Shown: piece after piece, positions 45,099 through 56,163 of the stretch | Numbering within the stretch: position 1 is the stretch's first letter | How the letters are laid out: each line of letters opens with the position of its first letter | Assembly: GCF_029029525.1 (NCBI RefSeq) | Contig: NZ_JAKJSC010000008.1 | Coordinates: forward strand, 89,072-153,071 | DNA length: 64,000 nt | From: Labilibaculum sp. DW002 | Lineage (GTDB): Bacteria > Bacteroidota > Bacteroidia > Bacteroidales > Marinifilaceae | Direction of reading: 5' to 3' | Notes under the pieces: model-generated | The model's input: the letters and a program-made list of their open reading frames with translations, nothing else | Databases searched by the model: none | What the model was told of the DNA's origin: nothing | Program-made: the position numbers and the translations under genes

Positions 45099-45584
45099 TT
45101 GACACAAGAAGAATTTAAACTCTTATTTGATAAGTATTTCGATTCAATCAGGAACTATATTTATTATCGTTCTGGAGATGAAGAGTTGGCTACTGATATT
45201 GCACAAGATAGTTTTATGAAATTGTGGGAGAAACATTTAGATTTTGAAGAAAAACCTTTACGATCTTTGCTCTACAAAATTTCGAACGATCTTTTTATCA
45301 GTAAATACCGAAGAGAAAAGGTAGCCCAAAAATACTTAGCTAAGTTAGCTCCTTCAGTTAACAATCACTCTCCGGAGGATGAATTAGCTTACAAGGAATT
45401 ACAAACAAAATACGAAACAGCACTCAAGAATCTATCTGAAAAACAAAGAGTTGTTTTTTTGATGAGCAGAATGGAAGGCTTAAAATATCAAGAAATTGCT
45501 GACCAACTGGAATTAAGTGTAAAAGCTGTTGAAAAGAGAATGACATCTGCTCTTTCATTTTTACGAAAGGCATTAGGAAAATAA
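45099..45584 (+). CDS. ECF sigma factor (FecI-like)
   Basis: RNA polymerase sigma-70 factor of the extracytoplasmic type, 161 residues, translated from a TTG start (LTQEEFKLLFDKYFDSIRN); no upstream or nearby ATG restores the full region 2. Region 2 is DIAQDSFMKLWEKH (about 34-47) and region 4 YQEIADQLELSVKAVEKRM (about 130-148). It is followed without gap by its FecR-like anti-sigma factor and a TonB receptor, the FecI-FecR-FecA arrangement. Confidence 0.9.
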   Translation: MTQEEFKLLFDKYFDSIRNYIYYRSGDEELATDIAQDSFMKLWEKHLDFEEKPLRSLLYKISNDLFISKYRREKVAQKYLAKLAPSVNNHSPEDELAYKELQTKYETALKNLSEKQRVVFLMSRMEGLKYQEIADQLELSVKAVEKRMTSALSFLRKALGK

Positions 45585-46454
45585 ATGAAAAAAGACAACC
45601 AACATAACGAACTCAACTCGGATATGGATTTTTTAAATTCACTTCCAGAAATTGAAATGTCCTTTTCGAAATCAAAAGATGATGTTTGGAAAGAGCTTTC
45701 GATGAAAACGGCTGCTCCTGCTAAAGAAGTAAAAGTTATTAAATTACAGTGGGCGAAATATGCCGCTGTAGCATGTATTGCGATTCTTTTAGGACTTACT
45801 GGTTTTATCAATTTATATACAAAAACAATTTACTGTCCTAAAGGGGAACATCTAAGCGTACTTCTTCCAGATCAATCTGAGGTGGATTTAAATGCAAACT
45901 CAAGTATTTCTTACAAACCTTACTGGTGGAAAGTATCACGAAAAGTGAAATTTGAAGGAGAAGCATTTTTTAAGATCACCAAGGGAAGTAAATTCGAAAT
46001 TGCATCGAACTATGGTAAAACCTATATTTTAGGAACCAGTTTCAATATTTATGCAAGAGGAAATCAATACAAGGTTACTTGCTACACAGGAAAAGTTAAA
46101 GTCGTTTCCACTTTAACATCTGATAAAATACTTTTGCTTCCAAACGATCATGCCTACGTTACCAAAAATGGCTTACTCGAATTAAGAAAATGTGACAATT
46201 CTGAAGCTAAAATCTCTTGGCGTAACAATTTATTTTTCTTTACAGACACTCCTATTCGTACTGTTTTTGAAGAAATCGAATTGCAATATAATATCAACAT
46301 CGTAGAGAAAGGAAAATTTAGTTCAACTTATACCGGAAACTTTGATCTAGGGAAATCGGTTGATAGCACATTGTATAATGTTTGTATGCCAATGGGATTA
46401 AAATTTGTGAAAGGCCCTAATAATAATTATATTATAACCACAAAAGCCCAATAA
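45585..46454 (+). CDS. FecR-type anti-sigma factor
   Basis: A 289-residue regulator: a cytoplasmic part, one TM (WAKYAAVACIAILLGLTGFI), then the FecR periplasmic domain (VLLPDQSEVDLNANSSISY, KFEGEAFFKI). Its ATG follows the sigma-factor stop directly (TAAATG), and its stop abuts the receptor GTG. Receives the STN signal of the TonB receptor and releases the sigma factor (family knowledge). Confidence 0.92.
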   Translation: MKKDNQHNELNSDMDFLNSLPEIEMSFSKSKDDVWKELSMKTAAPAKEVKVIKLQWAKYAAVACIAILLGLTGFINLYTKTIYCPKGEHLSVLLPDQSEVDLNANSSISYKPYWWKVSRKVKFEGEAFFKITKGSKFEIASNYGKTYILGTSFNIYARGNQYKVTCYTGKVKVVSTLTSDKILLLPNDHAYVTKNGLLELRKCDNSEAKISWRNNLFFFTDTPIRTVFEEIELQYNINIVEKGKFSSTYTGNFDLGKSVDSTLYNVCMPMGLKFVKGPNNNYIITTKAQ

Positions 46455-48953
46455 GTGAATCGAATTATCATATTGCTAATCCTAGTATTAATTCATTCAA
46501 ATATTTCTGCTCAAAAAGTAATAATCGATGTAAAAGATCAAGCTTTGAGTGAAGTATTGATTGACTTACGGGATACTTATGATTTTCAACTTTCATTCAA
46601 CAATAATTTACTCTCGCAATATTCTGTTAGCGTAAACAAATCTTTTCAATCGAAAGATCGTGCCATAGAGTTTTTGTTGCGAAAATTCCCGCTCAACTAT
46701 CAAAAATCGAATGAGGTTTATTTAATATTCCCAGAAGAGAAAATTGTTCAACACAGAGTTTTTGGGCAAATACTCGACAAAGAGAGTTTGGAACCTCTGC
46801 CCTTTTCACATCTTACGATTAATGATTTACCCATGGCCACTGATGAGCATGGGAATTTTTCATTTACCTCCCACATTGATAGCACTTTTAGAATTCTTGC
46901 ATCTCATTTGGGCTATTTTATTCACGACACTTTAATTAATGAAGGCCCCAACCAAAACATTCTATTAACGGCAGCTAGTACCGATTTACCAGAGATTATC
47001 GTTACCGATAAAATCGTTCAAACCTTTATCCGAATGGGGAATCAATCGGGAAACCTAAAATTGAATCATAAAATTGCCGGTTTTTTGCCAACAAATAACG
47101 ACAACTCTGTATTTGAATTGCTTCGCTTGCAACCAGGAATATTAGCTGCAGGGGAACAAAAAGATGACCTTATTATTTGGGGTTCATACGAAGGGGAAAG
47201 TCAAGTACTATTCGATAACATTACACTTTGGGGCTTAAAAAATTTCTATGATGATATTGGTGCTGTAAACCCTTTAGTGGTCAAAAATATTGAAGTTTTA
47301 AAAGGAGGTTTTGATGCTCGATATGGCGATCGTGTAGGTGGTATAGTTCACATAACAGGCAAAAATGGGAGTAAATTAAAACCAACCCTAAACCTTACCC
47401 TAAATAACATTACCGCAAGCGGATCTTACGAACAGCCAATAGGCAAAAGGTCTTCTGTTTTGGTCGCTTTTCGCCAAACCTATTACAACCTATTTAAAGA
47501 TGAACAAATAAAATACGGAACATCGAACATTAGTTTGCAAGGACAAACAAATCAAAATACTGACACTCCATCATTTCTAGATTTAAATGTTGCACCTGAT
47601 TACAAATTTCATGATTTAAACTTTAAATTTTCTACCAATTGGGAAAATGGTGATAATTTCTCTGTTAGTTTAATGGGTGGTGAAGACCGATACTCTTACG
47701 ATATAACCACAGAATCTTTTACTAATGCGAAAAAACACAAATTTGAAGGTAATGATCAATTTGGGGGCTCAATAAATTATGGCAAAGTTTGGAATAATGG
47801 AAATACCAGTTCTATTTCCCTTTCCCGATCCGAACTAAAAACAAGAACTAGTGATGTTGTCTCGATTAGTCGAATTCGCACGGATGAAGAATTTTTTAGA
47901 AGAGATGATAAATCGAGAAACAAAATTATGGAGCATCGGGCAACACTTAAAAATACTTTTGTTTTTGCTGAAGATCAAAATTTCGAAACTGGAATTAATT
48001 ATATCAACAACGAAGTTGATCTAAAAGAAGATTCCTTAGATATAAACATCCTGCATATAAAATCAAAAGCCGACCGACTAGGCTATTATTTTCAAAACAA
48101 CCTAAATGTTAGCAATGGCATTTCAATTAAGGCAGGGTTTCTTGCAAACTATCCAATTAAACTAAAAAAATTGTATTGGGAACCGCGTATCTCATTGAGC
48201 TTACAACTTACCGAAAGCATAGCCGTTAACGGAGCTTGGGGTTTATACAAACAATTTATTACGAAGAGTTCGGTACTAAGCGCAAATGGTAGTTATAGAT
48301 ACATCTGGGTTGGTGCTGACGAAAAAGAAATTCCTGTTTTAGAATCTGTTCATCATGTTATGGGAGCATCATACCATAAAAATGGTTTTACACTTAGTTT
48401 AGAAGGATATTATAAAAAAACTGACGGGCATACTCGCTATTATAAATTTCGAAATGAGGGCAACATAAGCACAGGTCAAAGTAAAAGTTCAGGCTTAGAT
48501 GTATTCGCTAAAAAAGATATCGGAAATCACACTTTGTGGGTTTCATACTCCTTAAGTAAAACCACCGAAAAATTCGATTATTTTAACAATATCGAATACC
48601 GAAGAGCTTTGCATGATCAGCGCCATGAAATCAAAACCGCTGGTTTATTAGCCCTTAAGCCTTTCTATATTTCTGCCAATTACATTTATGGTTCGGGCTT
48701 TCCAATTTATTCTCAAAGACAAGAAGTTGTAGCAGAGCCTGATTACACCAGATTAGATGCAGCAATTATCTACAAATTTGCCCCTAAAAAGATCAAATGC
48801 GAATTAGGTGTCCTTTTTCACAATATTCTTGATACAAACAATATCACCTACGAATCTTACGAACGAATCCCTTTAAACCAAATCAATTCGATAAGTATCT
48901 ATACCGAAACGGTTCCTACATCTGTACGCTTATATTTCAAAATCAGCATCTAA
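46455..48953 (+). CDS. TonB-dependent receptor with N-terminal STN signalling domain
   Basis: An 832-residue outer-membrane receptor translated from a GTG start (VNRIIILLILVLIHSNISAQ signal peptide). Layout: STN (about 20-95), a carboxypeptidase-regulatory-like domain (about 98-175), plug (EIIVTDKIV...VLKGGFDARYGDRVGG) and a barrel ending in YFKISI. No SusD partner is adjacent, so it is not a standard glycan system; a siderophore or similar ligand is likelier. Its signal would reach the FecR/FecI pair and energy would come from ExbB/ExbD at 20.8-23.2 kb. Confidence 0.9.
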   Translation: MNRIIILLILVLIHSNISAQKVIIDVKDQALSEVLIDLRDTYDFQLSFNNNLLSQYSVSVNKSFQSKDRAIEFLLRKFPLNYQKSNEVYLIFPEEKIVQHRVFGQILDKESLEPLPFSHLTINDLPMATDEHGNFSFTSHIDSTFRILASHLGYFIHDTLINEGPNQNILLTAASTDLPEIIVTDKIVQTFIRMGNQSGNLKLNHKIAGFLPTNNDNSVFELLRLQPGILAAGEQKDDLIIWGSYEGESQVLFDNITLWGLKNFYDDIGAVNPLVVKNIEVLKGGFDARYGDRVGGIVHITGKNGSKLKPTLNLTLNNITASGSYEQPIGKRSSVLVAFRQTYYNLFKDEQIKYGTSNISLQGQTNQNTDTPSFLDLNVAPDYKFHDLNFKFSTNWENGDNFSVSLMGGEDRYSYDITTESFTNAKKHKFEGNDQFGGSINYGKVWNNGNTSSISLSRSELKTRTSDVVSISRIRTDEEFFRRDDKSRNKIMEHRATLKNTFVFAEDQNFETGINYINNEVDLKEDSLDINILHIKSKADRLGYYFQNNLNVSNGISIKAGFLANYPIKLKKLYWEPRISLSLQLTESIAVNGAWGLYKQFITKSSVLSANGSYRYIWVGADEKEIPVLESVHHVMGASYHKNGFTLSLEGYYKKTDGHTRYYKFRNEGNISTGQSKSSGLDVFAKKDIGNHTLWVSYSLSKTTEKFDYFNNIEYRRALHDQRHEIKTAGLLALKPFYISANYIYGSGFPIYSQRQEVVAEPDYTRLDAAIIYKFAPKKIKCELGVLFHNILDTNNITYESYERIPLNQINSISIYTETVPTSVRLYFKISI

Positions 48954-49352
48954 ATATTTCTTGGTTTTAACGCATAAAAAAACCGGACAAGAAGAATCTG
49001 GTCCGGTTATCACAACTAAATATTAAAACATAATCAAAAAGATGGTCAATTTAAATACACCTACGTACAAGGTATATAAACAAGAAGAATATAAGCGCTC
49101 CGATTAAGTATGGAATGTTCCTTAAAAAAGTATAATCACACCTAACTTACTTTTAAACTACTAATTCTAACGGATTGGATCATTTGTAAATATTTACTAA
49201 CAAGCCAAAAAGAAATCGTTAATTCCTCACTATAACGTCACAACTTAGTATTCTTCATGTTTGGTTAATAGTTAGATCATTAACAACACAAGGGGGATAG
49301 TGTTATTAACTCTCTAATAAATTGCAATTGGGTTAACAATTACAAATGGTTT
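48954..49352. other. 399-bp intergenic region
   Basis: Between the receptor and a minus-strand orphan gene. Holds the minus-strand terminator (48975-49008), a copy of TTTGGTTAATAGTTAGAT (49260-49277) also present in the candidate sRNA, and an imperfect hairpin TTAACAACAC / GTGTTATTAA near 49280-49310. No ORF or clear promoter. Confidence 0.5.
48975..49008 (-). terminator. Hairpin terminator on the minus strand
   Basis: AACCGGAC / GTCCGGTT stem with a 12-base loop; seven A on the left are T on the minus strand, so it acts on minus transcripts from the 49353 gene, while the plus strand lacks a T-run. Confidence 0.75.
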
Positions 49353-49727
49353 TCAAAGTACGTTATCACCAGAAATTTCCTCAAAACTACTTTTTAAAGT
49401 AGCCATTCGTTTCTGATAAATTGGAGCCTGTGTAGTTGCAATAACTACCGAATTTAATTTACCTGAGATCTCATTTTTAAATGATTCCAATTCTTCAATC
49501 GAAACTGTCTCTTTAATAGATTCAACCAAATTGGTTAGATCCATTACTCCAGCAAATTTTTCTACAATCACCTTCCCAATTTCCATTGCCTGATTTTGGC
49601 TAATGTTCTTGTTCATTTGATCTACTCCAATACATTCAAGAGCTTGATTTAATCCGTTAACTGTTTCAAGTTTCTCGGATTTTGTTAATTTTGATAACAG
49701 ATTGCTTGTATTCATATTCCGCTTCAA
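49353..49727 (-). CDS. Conserved hypothetical protein (124 aa)
   Basis: Not recognised. A helical, Asn/Lys/Glu-rich soluble protein (MNTSNLLSKLTKSEKLETVNG from the in-frame second Met at 49715), with no signal peptide. A TACTTTTG -7 box on the minus strand lies at 49766-49773, about 38 bases upstream. It is the only gene of its transcript, ending at the hairpin 48975-49008. Confidence 0.6.
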   Translation of the reverse strand: MKRNMNTSNLLSKLTKSEKLETVNGLNQALECIGVDQMNKNISQNQAMEIGKVIVEKFAGVMDLTNLVESIKETVSIEELESFKNEISGKLNSVVIATTQAPIYQKRMATLKSSFEEISGDNVL

Positions 49728-49887
49728 GATTATTTTTTAAATGTCATTCTCTTGATTTGATGATTCAAAAGTAGCTCATGTATTGGGTTTATTAAAATCA
49801 TTTTTTAATACAAACTACGAAGTTCAAACAATATGAAAGCAATCAATAAACCTGTTTTTAAAGCAGTTAACTCATACAACCAGTACA

Positions 49888-51435
49888 ATGCCTAAACAAC
49901 AAATAGACCCTCTGTTTCAATTAATTAAATCGATTTCGAAATCTGAGAAAAGAAATTTTAAGTTGTATGCGAATAGAATTAGCAGCGATAAGGAGACAAA
50001 ATTCTTACAACTTTTTGATGTACTTGACCGATTGGACGAATACAATGAATTGATTATTCTAAAAAAAGCCAAAGACATAAAACAATCTCAGCTTCCAAAC
50101 CTAAAAGCACATTTATACAAACAACTACTTACTAGCTTACGATTAACTCAGATAAATCATGATGTTAGCATAAACATTCGTGAGCAAATCGATCATGCAA
50201 AAGTTCTTTACAACAAAGGATTGTATCAGCAAAGTCTACGAATATTAGACAAAACAAAAGTATTGGCTAGAAAGAACAAGAAGAACATACTTGTTTTTGA
50301 GATCATCCAATTCGAAAAATTGATTGAATCTCAATACATTACCAAAAGTATTGAGAACAGAGCCGAAGAGATTACCCGAGAAGCAACTGAAATCAGTAAA
50401 ACGATGGACGGTGTTGTCTTTTTCTCTAACATGTCGATTCGCCTTTATGGCTTATACCTTAAAGTTGGATATGTACGAAATGAGAAAGATTTATTGATGG
50501 TTCAAGAATTTTTCAATACCAACCTGCGTTCACACGACATTCAATCCTTAAGTTTCTTTGAGAAGTTGTATTTGTATCAATCTTACGTGTGGTACTATTT
50601 AATTGTGCAAGATTTTTTATTGTGCTATAAGTATGCCCAAAAATGGGTCGATTTGTTTTTAACGAATCCAGAAATGATACATATTCATACAGATTTGTAC
50701 TTAAAAGGATTAAATAACGTATTGGTTGCACTGTTTTACACTAATCACGTAAGTACTTTTAAAAAGAATCTGCGCCTGCTTAGAAAGTTAGAAAAAGAAG
50801 ATCAGTTCAAGCACAACTCGAACTTAAATATTCTTTTACACATGTTCCTCTACATGCATCGGATCAACCGACATTTTATGGATGGAACTTTTGACAAAGG
50901 GATTCATTTAATTCCAAAAATTGAGAATTTCTTAGAGGAAAATAAATTTGGAATGGACAACCATCGTGCATTGGTTTTCTATTACAAAATAGCTTGTTTG
51001 TATTTTGGCAATGGTCAATACAAAGAGGCAATAAAGTATTTAAATCGTATTTCGGATGTAAGAGATACAAATTTGCGTGGTGACATCCATTGTTTCGGTA
51101 GAATCCTAAACTTGATTAGTCACTACGAATTGGAAAATACAGAACTGCTAGAATATCAAATCCGTTCTACCTATCGTTTCCTTGCAAAAATGGACGATTT
51201 ACAAGAAGTCCAAAAATACATTCTACGTTTCTTAAGAAAATTGAGTTCTATAAGCCCAGATCAATTAACTGATGAATTGAAAAAATCTAGAGTGGAATTA
51301 CAAAAGTGGGTCAATGATCCTTTTGAAAAAAGAGCGTTTCTATATCTGGATCTCATTTCCTGGTTGGATTCAAAAATACAAAATCGGCCAGTTCAAGAAG
51401 TAATTATGGAAAAAATTGAAAAACACAAAAGATAA
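49888..51435 (+). CDS. TPR-like helical-repeat protein, unknown
   Basis: A 515-residue helical protein with TPR-like repeats, e.g. AKVLYNKGLYQQSLRILDKTK and ACLYFGNGQYKEAIKYLNRIS. The N-terminus is MPKQQIDPLFQLIKSISKSEKRNFKLY. No membrane segment or enzyme motif. Followed by a strong terminator. Similar proteins are widely conserved in Bacteroidetes, to my recollection, without assigned function. Confidence 0.75.
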   Translation: MPKQQIDPLFQLIKSISKSEKRNFKLYANRISSDKETKFLQLFDVLDRLDEYNELIILKKAKDIKQSQLPNLKAHLYKQLLTSLRLTQINHDVSINIREQIDHAKVLYNKGLYQQSLRILDKTKVLARKNKKNILVFEIIQFEKLIESQYITKSIENRAEEITREATEISKTMDGVVFFSNMSIRLYGLYLKVGYVRNEKDLLMVQEFFNTNLRSHDIQSLSFFEKLYLYQSYVWYYLIVQDFLLCYKYAQKWVDLFLTNPEMIHIHTDLYLKGLNNVLVALFYTNHVSTFKKNLRLLRKLEKEDQFKHNSNLNILLHMFLYMHRINRHFMDGTFDKGIHLIPKIENFLEENKFGMDNHRALVFYYKIACLYFGNGQYKEAIKYLNRISDVRDTNLRGDIHCFGRILNLISHYELENTELLEYQIRSTYRFLAKMDDLQEVQKYILRFLRKLSSISPDQLTDELKKSRVELQKWVNDPFEKRAFLYLDLISWLDSKIQNRPVQEVIMEKIEKHKR

Positions 51436-51460
51436 AGGGATCATACGATCCCTTTTCTTT
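51434..51460 (+). terminator. Terminator of the TPR-like gene
   Basis: AAAGGGATC / GATCCCTTT stem with ATAC loop and a following CTTTTT; it overlaps the stop region at 51435 and lies just before the convergent M56 gene stop (51461). Confidence 0.88.
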
Positions 51461-52816
51461 TTATCTTTTATAAGCAGATAAATCCATCTTAAAATAATCT
51501 TTTGGATTTACATGTTTGCCATCTTTTTTCAACTCAAAATGCAAATGTGGTCCTGTTGATATTCCAGAAGAACCAACTTGACCAATAACATCTCCTTTTG
51601 AAATCTTTTGCCCTTCCTTTACGGCATAAGAATCCATTTGGGAGTACAAACTTGACATTCCATTTTGATGATCGACAATTATAAATCGTCCATAACCTTT
51701 ACCCTTTTCAAAGTTCTCATTTACTTTTCTCACAACACCATCTAAAACAGACACAATAGGTGTTCCTTTTGGTGCAGCAACATCCATTCCCTTATGAAAT
51801 TTTTTCTTTTTCGTTATGGGATGAATTCTTTCTCCGTAACCTGCTGAAATGAAGATTTTATTTCCCGGCTTTATCGGAAAAATGATATCATTTGATGGAT
51901 AGTAAGCTTCAAAATTACCATCAATGGTAGGCTCTTGCATTTCTGTAAAACTAAAACTTAGCAAGCTAATTAACAGAACCGGTATTGCCAGTAATAACTT
52001 TAAATTTGCTAACTGAGATGTATGTATTTTTTTAATCATTTTTATTCTTTTTAATGTTAACGATGAATTAAAAGAACTGGTTAAAGTAAGCATCATCTGA
52101 CTTTCTACGCTTTTTAAAAGTGCAGTCTGATAACTTATTTTATCAACTCCTTCTTTTAAACATTCTCTATCGGCTAAATACTCATGCATTTCGATCAGTG
52201 ATCGTTTTATTAAATAAATGAAAGGATTAAACCACAACAATACTTTTAGCAACTCTATAAAAATTAAATCAAGAGAATGTACTTGTCGTGCATGTATTGA
52301 TTCGTGCAAAAGAACATGATTTTGTTCCGATTGAGTAATGTTTTTGGGATTTAAAAAGATGTATCCGAAGAAAGAATACGGCGAAGAATTTTCGTTTACA
52401 GATACAACTTTAAACCCATTCCTGATTTTTATTTCATTGGCTTGTATTAAATTAACAAGATGAACTACATGTTTTGCAATTCGAAGTAAAGCAAATGAAA
52501 ACCCCAAGAAGTAAATACCAATCAATAGTGATAAGAAAGAAAAGGAAGATGAGTGTTCGTCCAAGTCTGTGACTTGCACCAACTCATTGTGAAATGAATT
52601 TTCTAGCTCCCATACAAATTGATTTGTAATTGTTATCACTTCCTCATTTAAAGAATAATTCAACAAAGGAATAAACATGGCTATTAATGCTGAAAGCAAA
52701 AGATAAATTCGATTTCTGGTCGCAAAGGTATCTTGTGCTAAGAAAAATCGGTACACCAAATAAAATCCGGCCATACAGAAACTACATTCCAATAAATAAA
52801 TTCCGAATTCAGCCAT
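51461..52816 (-). CDS. M56 (BlaR1-like) peptidase fused to an M23/LytM domain
   Basis: A 451-residue membrane protein from MAEFGIYLLECSFCMAGFY; an upstream Met at 52846 is in the BlaI reading overlap. The N-terminal M56 part has several TM helices and the zinc site HESIHARQVHSLD with the HEYLADREC partner. A further TM (LKLLLAIPVLLISLLSFSF) leads to a periplasmic M23 domain: HKGMDVAAPKGTP and STGPHLHFELKKDG hold a complete HxH zinc set. Where BlaR1 carries a penicillin-binding sensor, this protein has a cell-wall hydrolase-like domain. It is coupled to the BlaI gene by an 8-base overlap. Confidence 0.86.
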   Translation of the reverse strand: MAEFGIYLLECSFCMAGFYLVYRFFLAQDTFATRNRIYLLLSALIAMFIPLLNYSLNEEVITITNQFVWELENSFHNELVQVTDLDEHSSSFSFLSLLIGIYFLGFSFALLRIAKHVVHLVNLIQANEIKIRNGFKVVSVNENSSPYSFFGYIFLNPKNITQSEQNHVLLHESIHARQVHSLDLIFIELLKVLLWFNPFIYLIKRSLIEMHEYLADRECLKEGVDKISYQTALLKSVESQMMLTLTSSFNSSLTLKRIKMIKKIHTSQLANLKLLLAIPVLLISLLSFSFTEMQEPTIDGNFEAYYPSNDIIFPIKPGNKIFISAGYGERIHPITKKKKFHKGMDVAAPKGTPIVSVLDGVVRKVNENFEKGKGYGRFIIVDHQNGMSSLYSQMDSYAVKEGQKISKGDVIGQVGSSGISTGPHLHFELKKDGKHVNPKDYFKMDLSAYKR

Positions 52817-53189
52817 TTTCCTTCTTATTATGAATTTGTTCCTCAATAAGTGATTTCATTTCCTCTAAGTCTGAAAGAGATAAATCTTGTTCGCGAGCAA
52901 AAAAGGATGTGAATCCCCCAACCGAATCGTTGAAAAAACTCTTCATCATTCCCTTCATAAATTCGCGAGTGTAAGCATTTTTTGATATCAATGGATAATA
53001 CTGATTTACTTTCCCAAACGTATTGTATCCAATAATTCCCTTTTTAACCAAAACCCTAACAACCGTAGAGATTGTTGTATAAGCTGGTCTTGGATGTGGA
53101 AATTCCTCGATTATATCCTTTAGGAAAGCTTTTTCAAGCTTCCATAAATATTGCATGATTTGTTCTTCCGCCTTGGTTAATTCTTTCAT
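52809..53189 (-). CDS. BlaI/MecI-family repressor
   Basis: A 126-residue winged-helix repressor (MKELTKAEEQIMQYLWKLEK start, FPHPRPAYTTISTVVRVLVKKG recognition part). It is first in the operon with the M56-M23 fusion and is preceded by a nested dyad (53202-53239) that fits a BlaI operator, so it likely represses itself and the fusion. The family is cut by an activated M56 partner, releasing repression (family knowledge). Confidence 0.9.
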   Translation of the reverse strand: MKELTKAEEQIMQYLWKLEKAFLKDIIEEFPHPRPAYTTISTVVRVLVKKGIIGYNTFGKVNQYYPLISKNAYTREFMKGMMKSFFNDSVGGFTSFFAREQDLSLSDLEEMKSLIEEQIHNKKENG

Positions 53190-53201
53190 GGCGCTAATGT
53201 A

Positions 53202-53239
53202 TGACTATTTTTGTAGTTATGCAACTATCTTGATAGTCA
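53202..53239. promoter_or_regulatory. Nested-dyad operator of the BlaI operon
   Basis: TGACTAT (53202-53208) with ATAGTCA (53233-53239), and TAGTT (53214-53218) with AACTA (53223-53227), share one centre at 53220/53221. The site lies 13 bases upstream of the blaI ATG, between it and the divergent lipoprotein-like gene at 53334. Confidence 0.6.
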
Positions 53240-53333
53240 TAAGCGATAAATATAAAATTTGAATACGTGTATTTCAACAGTAAACTGTCTAATAAACAAA
53301 GAGATCTATTTGTTTAATCTTAAATAACAAATC

Positions 53334-53957
53334 ATGAGAAACGTACTAATAATATATGTCCTTATTCTTTCAAATGCTTGTGCAAGTTCATATGTATCCT
53401 ATCAAAGCATAGAAAAACCGAAGGAATATTACCAGAAGATTTTTGTTGTTACACTTTTTAATGATATCCTACTAAAGGAATTTAACGAAGAAACTTACAA
53501 CAACTATATCCGAGATTTTTTAAATAATATTGATGCGATGGATAGAAGAAATCTGATGGAGCATTCTCTTAAAAATACCATTGCAAATTCAAGAACAATA
53601 CTTACCAACTCAAAAGATCAATTTAAAGTTAATATAGATGTTGATTACAATGATTTCATGATGACTCTAAATGAATTTGAATCAGAAGCCATTCTTGTAA
53701 TAAATGAAAAAGCATATTATTATAATGTAAGCGAACGAATAAATTGCAATGGAGATATTAGAACTACAGAAAGTCCTAATGCCGAATTTCACGCTTATTT
53801 AATTGATGCAAAGAGTTTGCAGCCTGTTTGGGTAGGGAAAATTCACTCTACGGGAAGCCAATATGATTATACCGGGTCGATGTATAATAGCATGTGTAGA
53901 AAACTGAACAAAAAATTAATTAAGGAAAGATTCTTAATGCCTGCTTTAAAACAATAA
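53334..53957 (+). CDS. Putative lipoprotein, unknown (207 aa)
   Basis: Begins MRNVLIIYVLILSNACASSY, a signal peptide with a Cys at about 16 that could be lipidated. The rest is soluble, mixed helix and strand (AEFHAYLIDAKSLQPVWVGKIHS, NSMCRKLNKKLIKERFLMP). No family recognised. It is divergent from blaI and may share the regulatory region. Ends at the terminator 53955-53984. Confidence 0.62.
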   Translation: MRNVLIIYVLILSNACASSYVSYQSIEKPKEYYQKIFVVTLFNDILLKEFNEETYNNYIRDFLNNIDAMDRRNLMEHSLKNTIANSRTILTNSKDQFKVNIDVDYNDFMMTLNEFESEAILVINEKAYYYNVSERINCNGDIRTTESPNAEFHAYLIDAKSLQPVWVGKIHSTGSQYDYTGSMYNSMCRKLNKKLIKERFLMPALKQ

Positions 53958-53984
53958 AAAAAGGCGACACAAGGTCGCCTTTTT
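53955..53984. terminator. Terminator between the lipoprotein-like gene and groEL
   Basis: GGCGAC / GTCGCC core extended by A/T pairs, loop ACAAG, A-run left and T-run right; serves both convergent genes. Confidence 0.93.
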
Positions 53985-54007
53985 AATATATAATAGATAT
54001 AATTTTC

Positions 54008-55654
<1,647 letters not shown>

Positions 55655-55689
55655 TTAATGATTAAAACTAATTGGATTTAAAACTGCAA

Positions 55690-55968
55690 TTAAGCAATGT
55701 AAAGAATATCTGCTTGCGACATCAATAGATAATCTTCATTATCAATATTCAATTCTGTACCTGCATATTTACCGTAGAAAACGGTATCACCAGCCTGTAG
55801 TTCCATAGGCTCGTCTTTCTTATCAGCACCTACCAATACAACTTTACCTTGTAATGGTTTTTCTTTTGCTGAATCAGGAATAATAATGCCACTAGCTGTT
55901 TTTTCTTCTATTGCCATTGGGACAACTAAAATTTTGCCCGCAAGAATCTTTCCTTTTAATTCTGCCAT
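55690..55968 (-). CDS. groS: Co-chaperonin GroES
   Basis: A 92-residue lid for GroEL; the mobile loop is MAIEEKTASGIIIPDSAKEK and the roof region GADKKDEPMELQ. It is first in groES-groEL, 44 bases upstream of groEL. No CIRCE element or obvious Bacteroidetes promoter box was seen in 55969-56160. Confidence 0.97.
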   Translation of the reverse strand: MAELKGKILAGKILVVPMAIEEKTASGIIIPDSAKEKPLQGKVVLVGADKKDEPMELQAGDTVFYGKYAGTELNIDNEDYLLMSQADILYIA

Positions 55969-56163
55969 TTCTTTAAATATTTTAAGTTATTATTTTCTTT
56001 TTTAGATCCTTTCCCTTTCATATTCCATGCCAAACAAAAATCGTTGACATATTTTCAGAATTCAGATTATTTTTTGCCTTTAATTAATTTCTTTATTAAG
56101 AATAAATGATCAATTCTCCCTCTGCGAATCAATAAATGTACTGAAAAACAGAATGATATAGGT

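Noticed and set aside
49260..49310. Second copy of the candidate small RNA
   Set aside because: Only the 18-base word is shared; no promoter boxes or terminator with a T-tract are in place.
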